The notes: generated by a model not told the origin, from the letters alone. 64,000 nt of DNA from Agarilytica sp033852165 (GCA_033852165.1 JAWSUZ010000047.1:24026-88025), one strand, 5' to 3'. Numbered from the stretch's first letter, positions 8,517 to 18,534 are shown. Program-made: numbers and translations.

Positions 8517-9197
8517 ATGAACCTCGCCCAAAGACTGCAAGACGTAAAACAACGCATCCTTGATCAAGCAGTTACCGCTAAGCGCTCGGCAAGTAAGATC
8601 ACCCTACTAGCTGTGAGCAAAAAACACAGTGTCGCGCAAATCGACAAAGCCCACCAATGCGGGCAAAAAGATTTCGGTGAAAATTATCTACAAGAAGCCC
8701 TCGAAAAAATTGAAAGTCTGAAGCATAAAGATATCGTATGGCATTTTATTGGTCCAATCCAATCCAATAAAACCCGGGCAATTGCCGAACACTTTGACTG
8801 GGTGCATACCATAGACCGACTAAAAATTGCCCAACGCTTGTCCAATCAGCGACCACAAAATTTTGCTCCGATCAATGTTTGCATTCAAGTGAACATTGAT
8901 GAAGAAGCAAGCAAATCAGGCATTCACCAGAACGAAGCCTTAACACTGGCGCGAGCCATTTCACACCTACCCAACATAAGACTCCGGGGACTCATGGCAA
9001 TCCCAAAAGCTAGCACAATAGGAGATGACTCCTCATTTCGTCAGATGCATGATCTTTTTAATCGACTTACCGAACTCAACGAATTTCCCGACTGGGACAC
9101 TTTATCGATGGGTATGTCGGCAGATTTAGAGCAAGCCATTGCTAACGGCGCTAATATCGTTAGGATAGGGACGGATATTTTTGGGCCACGCAACTAG
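8517..9197 (+). CDS. yggS: YggS family pyridoxal-phosphate homeostasis protein
   Basis: 226-residue PLP-binding TIM-barrel protein involved in vitamin B6 and amino-acid homeostasis. The lysine-containing strand ITLLAVSKKHS, FGENYLQEALEKI, WHFIGPIQSNKTR, QVNIDEEASKSG, LRGLMAIP and the C-terminal SMGMSADLEQAIANGANIVRIGTDIFG are family hallmarks. First gene of a plus-strand housekeeping run (yggS-proC-yggT-metX-metW-DUF4426-rdgB-hemW), divergent from pilT. The ATG at 8517 has no strong ribosome site but begins the typical MNLAQRLQ opening. Confidence 0.96.
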   Translation: MNLAQRLQDVKQRILDQAVTAKRSASKITLLAVSKKHSVAQIDKAHQCGQKDFGENYLQEALEKIESLKHKDIVWHFIGPIQSNKTRAIAEHFDWVHTIDRLKIAQRLSNQRPQNFAPINVCIQVNIDEEASKSGIHQNEALTLARAISHLPNIRLRGLMAIPKASTIGDDSSFRQMHDLFNRLTELNEFPDWDTLSMGMSADLEQAIANGANIVRIGTDIFGPRN

Positions 9198-9288
9198 TTC
9201 CGGTTTATAATGCCGCCCGGCAAGCATTACCATATGACTGCCTACATCAATATCGACACAACTAACCAAACGACTAGAAAGGTGAACC

Positions 9289-10128
9289 TTGTCCAGCTCT
9301 GCCCCATCGAAAGCCTCCTCAACTGAGCCCACAATTGCATTTATCGGTGCAGGCAATATGGCCAGCAGTATTATTGGTGGCTTGGTAAACTCAGGCTTTC
9401 CGGCCAACAAAATTTTTGCATCTGACCCGAACCAAAATAACCTGGACAGACTGTCAGATCAGTTCAAGATCAACACCTCCTCAGACAATAACGTTGCCGT
9501 ATCCAATGCTGACGTTATTCTACTCGCTGTTAAACCACAGCTAATGCAGGTTGTGTGTGAACCTCTTCGCGCCAACTTACCCAAAAATTCAGTCGTTATA
9601 TCCATTGCGGCCGGTATAACATGCGCGAACTTAGGAAGCTGGCTTGGAACGGACCAAGCCCTTGTTCGCTGCATGCCCAATACTCCCGCACAGGTTTCTT
9701 TAGGTGCCAGCGGTTTATACGCCAACACCAATGTGAGCGAAGAACAAAAAACTCAAACAGAAGCGATCATCAGTGCAGTCGGTATTACACGTTGGGTAGC
9801 CACTGAAGACTTGATCGATACTGTAACGGCAATTTCCGGCAGTAGTCCCGCCTATTTCTTTTTGTTTATCGAAGCAATGGTTGATGCAGCCGTTGCCCAA
9901 GGCATGGACAAACAATGTGCCACAGACCTCGCTATTCAATCGGCTCTAGGCGCAGCTAAATTGGCACAAACAAGTGACGACGATATTGTTGAATTACGCA
10001 AGAAAGTCACGTCACCAAAAGGCACTACCGAACGCGCAATTCAAACCTTTGAAGAGCAAAATATTCGACATACCGTCGCCTGCGCTATGGACGCCTGCGT
10101 TCAGCGTGCAAAAGAATTGGCTTCCTAG
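9289..10128 (+). CDS. proC: Pyrroline-5-carboxylate reductase
   Basis: NAD(P)H-dependent reductase making proline from pyrroline-5-carboxylate. 279 residues starting from a TTG with an AAAGGTG ribosome site a few bases upstream. Landmarks are the Rossmann motif IAFIGAGNMASSIIGGL (about residues 15-31), VILLAVKPQ, VISIAAGI, the VRCMPNTPAQV segment and the C-terminal signature AITAISGSSPAYFFLFIEAM followed by VTSPKGTTERAI. Dimeric cytoplasmic enzyme. Adjacent to yggS, a very conserved pairing. Confidence 0.97.
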   Translation: MSSSAPSKASSTEPTIAFIGAGNMASSIIGGLVNSGFPANKIFASDPNQNNLDRLSDQFKINTSSDNNVAVSNADVILLAVKPQLMQVVCEPLRANLPKNSVVISIAAGITCANLGSWLGTDQALVRCMPNTPAQVSLGASGLYANTNVSEEQKTQTEAIISAVGITRWVATEDLIDTVTAISGSSPAYFFLFIEAMVDAAVAQGMDKQCATDLAIQSALGAAKLAQTSDDDIVELRKKVTSPKGTTERAIQTFEEQNIRHTVACAMDACVQRAKELAS

Positions 10129-10149
10129 ACCCCAAGCGGAGTTTGACTT

Positions 10150-10749
10150 ATGGCCCTAGCATCTCAGATATTTAACCACCTTGTTCAAACGCTTGGAGGA
10201 CTCTATATCATCGCTGTGATATTGCGGTTTTGCCTCCAATTAGCCCGCGCGGATTTCTACAATCCCATTTCGCAAGGCATAGTCAGCGTCACAAACCCAG
10301 TGCTGATACCTCTTCGTCGTATCATTCCCAGCCTCCTTGGCCTCGACACAGCATCAATTATTCTCGTGTTGCTCATTCAACTTGTTCTCGGTGAAATTAA
10401 TTTTTTTATTGCCTTCCAAGAATTTTACAACCCTTTAGCTGCACTGGCCTTCGGCGCATTGGGCCTTTTAAAATTATGCATCTATACCTTATATGGCATA
10501 GGCATCGTGGTTATTATCTCCAGTTTTGTCGCTCCGCATAGCCATCACCCGATCATTATGCTGTCTCGCCAGTTACTTGAGCCCCTTGCGCGGCCAATTC
10601 AGAAAATCATTCCTCCCATGGGCGGAATGGATCTCTCTTTATTTTTCATTTTCATCTGCGTCAGCGTCCTCAATATGATATTGGAAAACATTGCGTATCA
10701 ACTTCAAATCCCTCACACAGGCCTTAGCCTGCTTGTGATTGGGTTTTAA
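10150..10749 (+). CDS. yggT: YggT family membrane protein
   Basis: 199-residue inner-membrane protein with two YGGT repeats. Each half has a hydrophobic helix, a short loop with NPxxxP- or PIQKIIPPMGG-type residues, and another helix (about residues 12-30, 58-75, 92-125, 160-185). The first repeat carries PISQGIVSVTNPVLIPLRRIIP and the second PLARPIQKIIPPMGGMDLS. Linked in other bacteria to osmotic tolerance and division-site processes, but without a defined biochemical role. It follows proC after 21 bases. Confidence 0.93.
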   Translation: MALASQIFNHLVQTLGGLYIIAVILRFCLQLARADFYNPISQGIVSVTNPVLIPLRRIIPSLLGLDTASIILVLLIQLVLGEINFFIAFQEFYNPLAALAFGALGLLKLCIYTLYGIGIVVIISSFVAPHSHHPIIMLSRQLLEPLARPIQKIIPPMGGMDLSLFFIFICVSVLNMILENIAYQLQIPHTGLSLLVIGF

Positions 10750-10775
10750 AGTTAAGTAGCGGTATCGATAAAAAT

Positions 10776-11933
10776 ATGTCCGTCACACAAGCAAAAAATT
10801 CCGTTGGTATCGTTGAGCCTCAGACCTTAATTTTCAACGAAGCGCTAACACTCGCCTGTGGGCGCACTTTGGAACGATATGAATTGGTCGTTGAAACGTA
10901 TGGCAAATTAAACGCCGACAAATCAAACGCCGTTCTGATATGCCACGCCCTTTCTGGTCATCACCACGCCGCGGGCTATCATCACATCGACGACAAGAAA
11001 CCGGGCTGGTGGGACGCCTATATTGGCCCCAGTAAACCTCTCGATACCAACACCTTCTTTATTGTTTCAGTGAATAATTTGGGCGGATGCCACGGCTCTA
11101 CGGGGCCAACCTCAGTCGACCCTGAGACAAACAAACCTTACGGCGCGAATTTCCCTCCGTTGCGTGTACGTGATTGGGTACATAGCCAAGCACGCCTTGC
11201 CGACAGGTTAGACATTCAGCAATGGGCTGCAATTGTCGGCGCCAGCATGGGTGGTATGCAGGCTATGCGCTGGGCATTAGAATACCCAGGTCGCGTTAGA
11301 CATTGCGTGGTGATTGCCTCAGCAATGAAGCTGACCGCCCAGAATATAGCGTTTAACGAAACCGCTCGCCAAGCCATCAAGGCAGACCCAAAATTTTGCG
11401 GAGGCAACTACCTCGAAAAAGATACCATTCCTAGCGATGGCTTATCCGTTGCTCGTATGATTGGGCATATCACCTATTTGTCTGATGACAGCATGGGGAA
11501 AAAATTCGGCCGAGAATTACGCTCAGGCAGCTTTGAGCGGGGCAGCGAAGACCCCGTTGAATTTCAGATCCAAAGCTATCTGCGCTACCAAGGAGAAAGT
11601 TTTTCCACAAGCTTCGACGCAAACACTTACATTTTGATGACACAAGCGCTCGACTACTTTGACTTAGCTCGGGAATATGATCACGACCCAGTACGGGCGT
11701 TTAAACAAGCCCAATGTAAGTTTTTGGTTATCTCTTTTACGTCAGATTGGCGCTTTATGCCAGAACGCTCACGTGAAATTGTTAACGCACTAACCAAGGC
11801 CGACAAAGATGTCGTGTACGCAGAAATAGAATCGCCATTTGGACACGATGCTTTTTTGATTCCACAACAACCACGATACGAAACCCTGTTTTCGCGATAC
11901 ATGAGTAAAATCGAGTTAGCGCCCAATGAATAA
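10776..11933 (+). CDS. metX: Homoserine O-acyltransferase MetX
   Basis: First committed enzyme of methionine synthesis, transferring an acyl group from acyl-CoA to homoserine. The 385-residue alpha/beta-hydrolase has the oxyanion region CHALSGHHH, the conserved NNLGGCHGSTGPTS, the nucleophile elbow GASMGG with Ser157, and the late Asp/His region (FTSDWRFMP and SPFGHDAFLI). Proteins of this subgroup in gammaproteobacteria with an adjacent metW are frequently O-succinyltransferases; whether this one uses acetyl- or succinyl-CoA cannot be decided here. It overlaps metW by eight bases. Confidence 0.95.
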   Translation: MSVTQAKNSVGIVEPQTLIFNEALTLACGRTLERYELVVETYGKLNADKSNAVLICHALSGHHHAAGYHHIDDKKPGWWDAYIGPSKPLDTNTFFIVSVNNLGGCHGSTGPTSVDPETNKPYGANFPPLRVRDWVHSQARLADRLDIQQWAAIVGASMGGMQAMRWALEYPGRVRHCVVIASAMKLTAQNIAFNETARQAIKADPKFCGGNYLEKDTIPSDGLSVARMIGHITYLSDDSMGKKFGRELRSGSFERGSEDPVEFQIQSYLRYQGESFSTSFDANTYILMTQALDYFDLAREYDHDPVRAFKQAQCKFLVISFTSDWRFMPERSREIVNALTKADKDVVYAEIESPFGHDAFLIPQQPRYETLFSRYMSKIELAPNE

Positions 11934-12531
11934 CAGCGAATTACGAATTGATCACAAAATTATTGACCGCTGGGTATCTGCAAATACGCGAATCCTCGAT
12001 CTCGGATGTGGCGATGGCACACTCCTCAAACACCTCACAGAAACCAAAAACATTCACGGCTACGGCATTGATATTAACGCCGAAAATATCATTCGCTGCG
12101 TCGAAAATGGTGTGAACGTTATTGAGCAAGATATCGATGAAGGCTTACACAATTACGACGATCAAAGTTTTGATACCGTGATTATGTCCCAAGCTATTCA
12201 AACCATGCAGTCGCCCGATAAAGTCCTCAAAGAAATGCTACGAGTCGGCAAACAGTGCATCGTTACCTTCCCCAACTTTGGTCATTGGCGAGCGCGTTTC
12301 CACCTATGTTTTAGCGGGCGGATGCCGGTCTCGGACATTCTTCCTTACGAATGGTACAACACGCCAAACATTCACTTCTGTACGTTTCGCGACTTCGAAG
12401 TTTTGTGTAAGGCGCTTAATATAAAAATTCTAAATCGAGAGGTTGTCGCCTCACGCTCTTTCGGCACCATTTTTCAGCATATGCTGCCCAATTTATTTGG
12501 CGAAACCGCCATATACCGAGTATCACAATGA
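11926..12531 (+). CDS. metW: MetW, methionine biosynthesis protein
   Basis: 201-residue methyltransferase-fold protein that partners MetX in methionine synthesis. The SAM-type motif ILDLGCGDGTLLKHL lies near residue 25, then GYGIDINAENI, QDIDEGL, FDTVIMSQAIQTM, and the MetW-typical VTFPNFGHWRARFHLCFSGRMPVSD...PYEWYNTPNIHFCTFRDF. Starts inside the end of metX (8-base overlap) and overlaps the next gene by four bases, so the three are translationally coupled. Confidence 0.95.
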   Translation: MNNSELRIDHKIIDRWVSANTRILDLGCGDGTLLKHLTETKNIHGYGIDINAENIIRCVENGVNVIEQDIDEGLHNYDDQSFDTVIMSQAIQTMQSPDKVLKEMLRVGKQCIVTFPNFGHWRARFHLCFSGRMPVSDILPYEWYNTPNIHFCTFRDFEVLCKALNIKILNREVVASRSFGTIFQHMLPNLFGETAIYRVSQ

Positions 12532-12986
12532 ATCATTTTTTACGACACGGCCTTATATTTTTCCTCCTGACCCTAAGCACCTTATGCGCACAAGCGGAAG
12601 AAGCGCGTGAAATATCAAACGAAACAACCTTTGGTCAATACACCATTCGTCACGTTGTTTTCAACAGTACCTTTATTTTACCCAAGGTCGCTGAAATCTA
12701 TCATTTAAAACGCAGCAAGTACGAGTCGCTCATTAATCTCTCCGTCAATCAAGAAGGTAAAACAGGCAGTATTCCTGCGGAAGTCCGCGGTACCGTAACA
12801 AATTTAATGCAGCAGCAAAAAACACTTAAACTGCAAGAGATTAAAGAAAAAGACGCGACTTATTACCTTGCCCCTATTCGCATCGGCAATGAAGAGTTAT
12901 TACACTTCGAAATTTTCGTTAAACCAGAAGGCAGTTCAAAAGAATTGCGCATAAAGTTTTCACAAAAAGTTTACGCCGATGAGTAA
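12528..12986 (+). CDS. DUF4426 domain secreted protein
   Basis: 152 residues with an N-terminal signal peptide (hydrophobic LIFFLLTLSTLCAQA, cleavage predicted near residue 23) and a DUF4426-type body: FGQYTIRHVVFNSTFILPKVAEIYHLKRSKYESLINLSV, then EIKEKDATYYLAPIRIGNEELLHFEIFVKPEG. Predicted periplasmic and of unknown function. The family is commonly found directly after metW in Pseudomonas-type genomes, as here (ATGA overlap with metW), and before rdgB. Confidence 0.85.
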   Translation: MNHFLRHGLIFFLLTLSTLCAQAEEAREISNETTFGQYTIRHVVFNSTFILPKVAEIYHLKRSKYESLINLSVNQEGKTGSIPAEVRGTVTNLMQQQKTLKLQEIKEKDATYYLAPIRIGNEELLHFEIFVKPEGSSKELRIKFSQKVYADE

Positions 12987-12998
12987 GAAGGAAACGCA

Positions 12999-13604
12999 AT
13001 GCAAACCCTAGTTTTAGCCAGCGGTAACGCCGGTAAGCTTCGTGAATTTAAAAGCCTTTTATCCGGCATTGGCTTTGATATAAAGCCACAATCTGAATTT
13101 GGCGTGAGCAACGCTGAAGAAACGGGGCTCACCTTTGTCGAAAACGCCATTATAAAAGCACGTCACGCTTGCCAAGAAACCGGACACGCTGCTATATCCG
13201 ATGATTCAGGTATAGAAGTGGATGCATTAAACGGCGCTCCGGGAATATACTCCGCACGTTTTAGTGGTGACGATGGTAACGACGAAGCCAATAACACTAA
13301 ATTACTCGCAGAACTAAAAGGTTTACCTCCAGAGCAACGTGTCGCACGCTACCAATGTGTTTTAGTCTTTATGCAACACGCCCTCGACCCAACACCGATT
13401 ATTGCCCAAGGCAGCTGGGAAGGCATTATTCTCGAAAAACCGATCGGCGAAAATGGCTTTGGCTACGACCCTCTATTTTGGGTTCCGACACATGAATGCA
13501 GCAGTGCGCAACTGAGTAAAGAAACGAAAAACGGCATGAGTCACCGCGCCATAGCAATGAAGATTTTGATTGCTCAATTACAAACCCTTAAAACTTCTGA
13601 ATAA
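12999..13604 (+). CDS. rdgB: dITP/XTP pyrophosphatase RdgB
   Basis: Housecleaning nucleotide pyrophosphatase that hydrolyses dITP and XTP to monophosphates. 201 residues. The N-terminal LVLASGNAGKLREFKSLL, the metal-binding TFVENAIIKARHAC, AISDDSGIEVDALNGAPGIYSARFSG, and GENGFGYDPLFWVP plus a final SHRAIAM are all intact. AAGGA precedes the ATG. It sits 12 bases after the DUF4426 gene and 8 bases before hemW, a conserved pair. Confidence 0.97.
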   Translation: MQTLVLASGNAGKLREFKSLLSGIGFDIKPQSEFGVSNAEETGLTFVENAIIKARHACQETGHAAISDDSGIEVDALNGAPGIYSARFSGDDGNDEANNTKLLAELKGLPPEQRVARYQCVLVFMQHALDPTPIIAQGSWEGIILEKPIGENGFGYDPLFWVPTHECSSAQLSKETKNGMSHRAIAMKILIAQLQTLKTSE

Positions 13605-13612
13605 CACTTGCC

Positions 13613-14761
13613 GTGAGCACACAACCAACTCAACTTCCACCTCTCGCCCTTTACGTCCATATTCCCTGGTGTATTCGCAAGTGCCCCTACTGCGACTTCA
13701 ATTCACACGAGGTAAAAGAAGAAATACCGGTAAAAGCCTATATTGAGGCGCTCAAGACTGACCTGGAAAACGATCGACACATGTCTCAGGGTCGTCGCTT
13801 TGAAAGTATCTTTTTTGGTGGAGGCACTCCCAGCTTAATGCCCGCCAGCGCTATTGGTGAGATCATTCAAGCCGCTAATAATATCGTCGGCATCCACACT
13901 CACGCGGAAATAACGCTCGAAGCCAACCCCGGTACAGTAGAGCACCACGATTTTGCTGAATTGCGTGGGACTGGCGTTAATCGTCTGTCTGTAGGCGTAC
14001 AGAGCTTTGATGCCAAGCAGTTAAAAACATTGGGCAGAATACACAGCCCCGATGAAGTCTACCGAGCCGTCGAACGCGCCAAATCAGGCGGGTTCGACAA
14101 TTTTAACCTCGACCTTATGCATGGCTTGCCCGGCCAATCCACAAAACAAGCGCTATCGGATATTACACAAGCGATATCTCTACAGCCTCAGCATATATCG
14201 TGGTATCAGCTAACGATTGAACAAAATACAGAATTTTTTTCACGCCCCCCCACCTTACCCCATGAAGATACGCTCCACGACATTATGGAAGAGGGTATGC
14301 AACTGCTAGCCAATCACGGTTATCAGCAATACGAAGTGTCGGCTTACGCCAAATCCGGAAAGCAGTCCCAGCACAACCTCAATTACTGGAAGTTCGGTGA
14401 TTACATGGCTATTGGCGCAGGGGCTCACGGTAAAATTACCACAGGAGCGGCTCAGTGTTTTCGGTATCGTAAAACACGACTACCAAAGGATTATCTCAAT
14501 AATAGTCGCCCTTTTACCGCCCACCAAGAAAACGTTGGCAGCGAAAACCTTCCCCTAGAATTTATGATGAATGCTTTACGCCTAAACGCTGGAGTTGAGC
14601 GCGAAATATTCATACAACGCACTGGGCTAGCACTCAAATCTATAGAAACGCCACTCGCCGACCTACAACGAAAGGGCTTAATCGAACCCAGCAGCACCCA
14701 TATTACTCCGACAAAACTGGGGCGCCTGTTCTTAAACACCGTATTAGAAGCCTTTAGCTAA
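13613..14761 (+). CDS. hemW: HemW, heme chaperone / radical SAM protein
   Basis: 382-residue radical SAM protein related to HemN and now regarded as a heme-inserting chaperone. The iron-sulfur motif is in IPWCIRKCPYCDFNSH (CxxxCxxC). FGGGTPSLM, EITLEANPGTVE, NRLSVGVQSFD and NFNLDLMHGLPGQS follow in the usual order. The C-terminal HemN_C-like region is present to residue 382. It starts with GTG eight bases after rdgB and ends the housekeeping run; about 180 bases separate it from the next gene. Confidence 0.93.
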   Translation: MSTQPTQLPPLALYVHIPWCIRKCPYCDFNSHEVKEEIPVKAYIEALKTDLENDRHMSQGRRFESIFFGGGTPSLMPASAIGEIIQAANNIVGIHTHAEITLEANPGTVEHHDFAELRGTGVNRLSVGVQSFDAKQLKTLGRIHSPDEVYRAVERAKSGGFDNFNLDLMHGLPGQSTKQALSDITQAISLQPQHISWYQLTIEQNTEFFSRPPTLPHEDTLHDIMEEGMQLLANHGYQQYEVSAYAKSGKQSQHNLNYWKFGDYMAIGAGAHGKITTGAAQCFRYRKTRLPKDYLNNSRPFTAHQENVGSENLPLEFMMNALRLNAGVEREIFIQRTGLALKSIETPLADLQRKGLIEPSSTHITPTKLGRLFLNTVLEAFS

Positions 14762-14939
14762 TCTAGCAAGACCGTTTGCTCATAAAAAACACAGCTAAAC
14801 CCTTGATAACCTTAATTTTTATGCCGTAATGAGTTTATCTCTCTACGGTTCTAGCCCGGCCTTCATTTTCAACAGTTTTCAGCATATATAGATGCTACAC
14901 TTTGACTACGCGCCCCCTCTTACCACACAGTACTCCTTG

Positions 14940-17273
14940 ATGGAAAACACTCGGTCTCACAAGAATAGCCTGGCTGAAAAGATCACCTACATTGTGACGG
15001 GCATTGGCCTATTCGCTATCGTTATCAGCCTAATACTGCGGCTCACGATTCTTGACATCGAGAACCAGTCTGATCTTAAGCGGCGAATGGATTCATTCTC
15101 CAGGGTCATCACCTCGACCTTAATTCAAACACTCAATAGCTCTGACAAAAATGAACTGCGCATCTTAATGGAGCGCCTCATCGAAACAGAAGAGTTGAGC
15201 AGTATTAAACTCACCCTCAATAGTGGCAATGCCATTAAAACGCATAACTTTTACCATAAAGAACAAGATCAGTTTTATTGGTCAAATGATTTGGTCGAAA
15301 TCTATCGTTACCCTTTTAATTCCGGTATTGCTGAAATGCAGGTTTCAATAAGGGAAGCGTTTTTTTCGCGAAGGACCGTTAGCAAACTAGCGTCGCACTT
15401 AATTTTAGAGTCCGTCACTATCGCTATTTTGGCGGTCTTAATTCTGCTGGCGATAAAGGCTCATGTCATAAACCACATTACGACCATCGCGACTTATCTC
15501 GCCAATCGCAAGAGTGCCAACCTTGCTGAACCTTTGATTTTGGATCGCAAGCGACCAGCAAATGCGATACCCGATGAATTTGACCGCGTGGTGAAGTCTA
15601 TTGAAACTATGCGCCTCGCTCTCATACGTGACATCGAGCAAAAGCGAGCAATTGAACTGGCGCTATTAGAAGAAAAAGAACAAAAACTTGAAACGCGCAG
15701 ATTAATAGAAGAGGCAAAAGCAGCCAACCGCGCAAAAAGCGAATTTATTGCAACTATGAGCCACGAAATCCGGACACCGCTGAATGGCGTAGTCGGCATG
15801 GTCGAAATGTTAAGAGATACGCCCCTCAATAGTAACCAGAAGCACTATCTGGACGTTCTTTTTCGCTCCGGTGAATCTTTACTTGAAATCATTAACGACA
15901 TTCTCGATTACTCCAAAATTGAATCCGGACGAATGCTGCTCGAAAAAATCAGCTTTGACCTAGAAGAGCTAATAGAGAACAGTTTTAAACTATTTAGCGC
16001 AGTAGCCGGTAAGCGTGAGATTGAATTAATCAGCAATATCGCGCCCGATACCCCAACTCTACTGATTGGAGACCCCACCCGCCTCAGACAAATCATTATT
16101 AACCTAGTGGGTAATGCGTTTAAATTCACATCCGAAGGCTATGTAATACTCAAAATCAATACAGAAACAGATCTTTACAACCGCAACGTGAAATTATTAT
16201 TTTCAATTTCCGACAGCGGTATCGGTATTTCAGAAAGCGCACAAGAACAATTATTCGAAGCCTTTCGACAAGCCGACACATCCACAACACGGAAATTTGG
16301 AGGAAGCGGCCTCGGGCTCGCCATTTGTAAACAGCTCGCCGAACTAATGGGTGGCGAAATTGGTATTGAAAGTGAAAAAGGCCAGGGCTCGACATTCTGG
16401 TTTACCGCGTGCTTTTCCACCGATGAAGAAGCCATCTTCGCAATTCCACCCAGCTGCAGCATTTCTCTTTCTGAAAAACGATTACTCACCATCAATCTAA
16501 GTGACACAATGCTGAGAGGGCTAAGACAACAAACTCCCAGCTGGAATTTACACCTGGATACGGTTGATGCAAGTGACGAAACTATCGCTGAACGGATACG
16601 GGAACAAAGTGAAGTCTATAACTTTATTTTGATCGATCACCACCCTTCCATACACGATGGGTTTGCCATTGCGAAAAAAATCCGCAAACTTAAAAAGTAT
16701 CAAACCACACCGGTATTGATGCTGACAAACCAGCAAGCGTCTTCGTTTTCGCAATCACAGCTTTATTCAGTAACATCGATTGTTCCACGTCCTATTGCCA
16801 TTCAGAACTTAAAAAACGTATTAATCTCACAGGGTTTTGGCACTCAGCTCAATCCTCTCATGCCATTATCGTCAGACAAGCCCAATCACTCGGAATTAAA
16901 TGTACTTGTAGCAGAAGACAACCCCGTTAACCGAATGGTAATTGAAGGTTTACTGAGTAAGTTTGCAATCAAACCTGATTTTGCCGAAACAGGAAAAGAA
17001 GCCGTTGAGTTATTTTTCAATGCCTCGAAAAACTACGACTTAATACTAATGGATTGTGAAATGCCCGTCTTAGACGGCTTCGATGCAACCCGAAAAATTC
17101 GGGAAGAAGAGAAAAATCGAGCGATCACCTCAACCCCCATCATTGCGCTCACTGCACATGTTGAAGCTTCCCATCGTCAGCGAGTTTTTGATTGTGGAAT
17201 GAATCATTTCCTAAGTAAACCCGTGACGATAGACAAACTCAACGAGGCTCTCACTTCCGTTGGTTTAGGATAG
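14940..17273 (+). CDS. Membrane hybrid sensor histidine kinase with two receiver-like domains
   Basis: 777 residues from the ATG at 14940 (an in-frame ATG at 14892 would add 16 residues; neither has a strong ribosome site). Layout: transmembrane helix at 17-37, periplasmic sensor region of about 115 residues, second helix at 153-172, a HAMP-like linker, HisKA with phospho-His275 in ATMSHEIRTPLNG, and a HATPase with NLVGNAFKFT, DSGIGIS and GGSGLGLAI. A degenerate receiver follows at about 510-635 without the usual phospho-aspartate context, then a complete C-terminal receiver (AEDNPVNR, Asp705 in LILMDCEMPVLDG, Lys in LSKPV). Layout resembles BarA-type kinases but no HPt domain is present. No cognate regulator adjoins it; signal unknown. 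Confidence 0.9.
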   Translation: MENTRSHKNSLAEKITYIVTGIGLFAIVISLILRLTILDIENQSDLKRRMDSFSRVITSTLIQTLNSSDKNELRILMERLIETEELSSIKLTLNSGNAIKTHNFYHKEQDQFYWSNDLVEIYRYPFNSGIAEMQVSIREAFFSRRTVSKLASHLILESVTIAILAVLILLAIKAHVINHITTIATYLANRKSANLAEPLILDRKRPANAIPDEFDRVVKSIETMRLALIRDIEQKRAIELALLEEKEQKLETRRLIEEAKAANRAKSEFIATMSHEIRTPLNGVVGMVEMLRDTPLNSNQKHYLDVLFRSGESLLEIINDILDYSKIESGRMLLEKISFDLEELIENSFKLFSAVAGKREIELISNIAPDTPTLLIGDPTRLRQIIINLVGNAFKFTSEGYVILKINTETDLYNRNVKLLFSISDSGIGISESAQEQLFEAFRQADTSTTRKFGGSGLGLAICKQLAELMGGEIGIESEKGQGSTFWFTACFSTDEEAIFAIPPSCSISLSEKRLLTINLSDTMLRGLRQQTPSWNLHLDTVDASDETIAERIREQSEVYNFILIDHHPSIHDGFAIAKKIRKLKKYQTTPVLMLTNQQASSFSQSQLYSVTSIVPRPIAIQNLKNVLISQGFGTQLNPLMPLSSDKPNHSELNVLVAEDNPVNRMVIEGLLSKFAIKPDFAETGKEAVELFFNASKNYDLILMDCEMPVLDGFDATRKIREEEKNRAITSTPIIALTAHVEASHRQRVFDCGMNHFLSKPVTIDKLNEALTSVGLG

Positions 17274-17287
17274 GACAGAACAACAAA

Positions 17288-17326
17288 GTGACTTATAGAC
17301 AGCAATAATGCCGTCCCTTTAGTCAC
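17288..17326 (+). terminator. Possible stem-loop after the hybrid kinase gene
   Basis: Imperfect hairpin with GTGACT (17288) pairing AGTCAC (17321) and an inner GAC..GTC stem, 15 bases after the stop codon. No U-tract follows. Nothing else is recognised in the 316-base gap 17274-17589. Confidence 0.3.
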
Positions 17327-17589
17327 AATCCTATGCGAACAAGACAGACACTAACGGGGTACTATTAATGGATACGGTTGATTTCAATATAACACCCAGG
17401 AAAGGGGACTCGTTAAGTAAAGCACTCTGCACCCAAAACACTCGCAGGGCAGGCTCTAAATACGTCCTTGTACGCTCAGACAACAACTCCTGCGCGGTCT
17501 AATACACCCCCATCCATGGGGCAAATGCGGCAGGCGGCCTTACCCAAAGTGTATCCTTTCCTTCACCACTGGCAGTAAACCTAGACGAT

Positions 17590-18534
17590 CTAACTCACAA
17601 CAATTGGCAGATTTCTCGCCCACGTTCCTTTTGCCGTTTCACCCGAGTGTTTTAACTCTTGCTTAACAAAATCAATAAATAAACGAACACGTAAGGGCAT
17701 ATAATCTTTAGAGGGATACACTAAATAAATTCCGCCCCCCGGAAAAGACAGAGTAGGAGCCACAGCAACTAACTGTTTTTTTGCAATGGCATCGCGCACC
17801 AAAAAATGCGGCATCTGCGTTAAGCCAGCCCCCTCCTTGCACATACCCAATAACAAATCCCCATCGTTAACAATGCACCGCTGTTCCGGGTTGATCGTAA
17901 CCACGGTATTACGGATTTTGATACGAAAGGGCATTAATTTACCCGTATGTTTAAATCGATAATGTATCCAAGGGTAATCCTCGAACTTGGAAATTTTCAA
18001 ACCGCCCTTCATCTTTTTGATCAGTTTTGGGGCGGCACACGTAACCATATCCATACAACTTAGCTGCTGCGCAATAAAACGATTATCTTTTAATGACCCC
18101 GTACGGACTGCCAAGTCAAAATTATTCTCGATAAGATCAATATGGTCATCATCTAAAACTAAGTCTATGGAAATTTCAGGATAAGCGACCAGGAATTTAA
18201 CCAATATTGGACGAATGTAGGCACGACCATAGGAAACTGGGGCACTGATTTTTAAGGTCCCAACCGCTAAATTATTTTCATCAATGAGGCTAGCCTCACA
18301 ATCCCCTAGTTCTTGTAACAGTTCATTTACTTTTGAGAAATAGGCCTGCCCCGCCATCGTCAACTTTAATTGGCGCGTAGTCCGTTGAAACAAACGCACG
18401 CCAACTGACGTCTCTAAGCGGTCTATCGCTTTGCTTACCGTAGAGGGGCTGCTGTTCAGCGCTTTTGCCGCTGCCGCAAAACTTCCTCGTTCGACCACCG
18501 CAACCATCATTTCTAACGTTCTAAACTTATCCAT
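17590..18534 (-). CDS. LysR family transcriptional regulator
   Basis: 314 residues. N-terminal winged helix-turn-helix (MDKFRTLEMMVAVVERGSFAAAAKALNSSPSTVSKAIDRLETSVGVRLFQRTTRQLKLT) followed by a periplasmic-binding-like effector domain. The N-terminal wording, SSPSTVSKAIDRLE and LFQRTTR, is typical of the CrgA/AaeR-like LysR branch. It is divergent from the thioredoxin-like gene with 98 bases between the starts, so that gene is its likeliest target. Effector unknown. Confidence 0.92.
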   Translation of the reverse strand: MDKFRTLEMMVAVVERGSFAAAAKALNSSPSTVSKAIDRLETSVGVRLFQRTTRQLKLTMAGQAYFSKVNELLQELGDCEASLIDENNLAVGTLKISAPVSYGRAYIRPILVKFLVAYPEISIDLVLDDDHIDLIENNFDLAVRTGSLKDNRFIAQQLSCMDMVTCAAPKLIKKMKGGLKISKFEDYPWIHYRFKHTGKLMPFRIKIRNTVVTINPEQRCIVNDGDLLLGMCKEGAGLTQMPHFLVRDAIAKKQLVAVAPTLSFPGGGIYLVYPSKDYMPLRVRLFIDFVKQELKHSGETAKGTWARNLPIVVS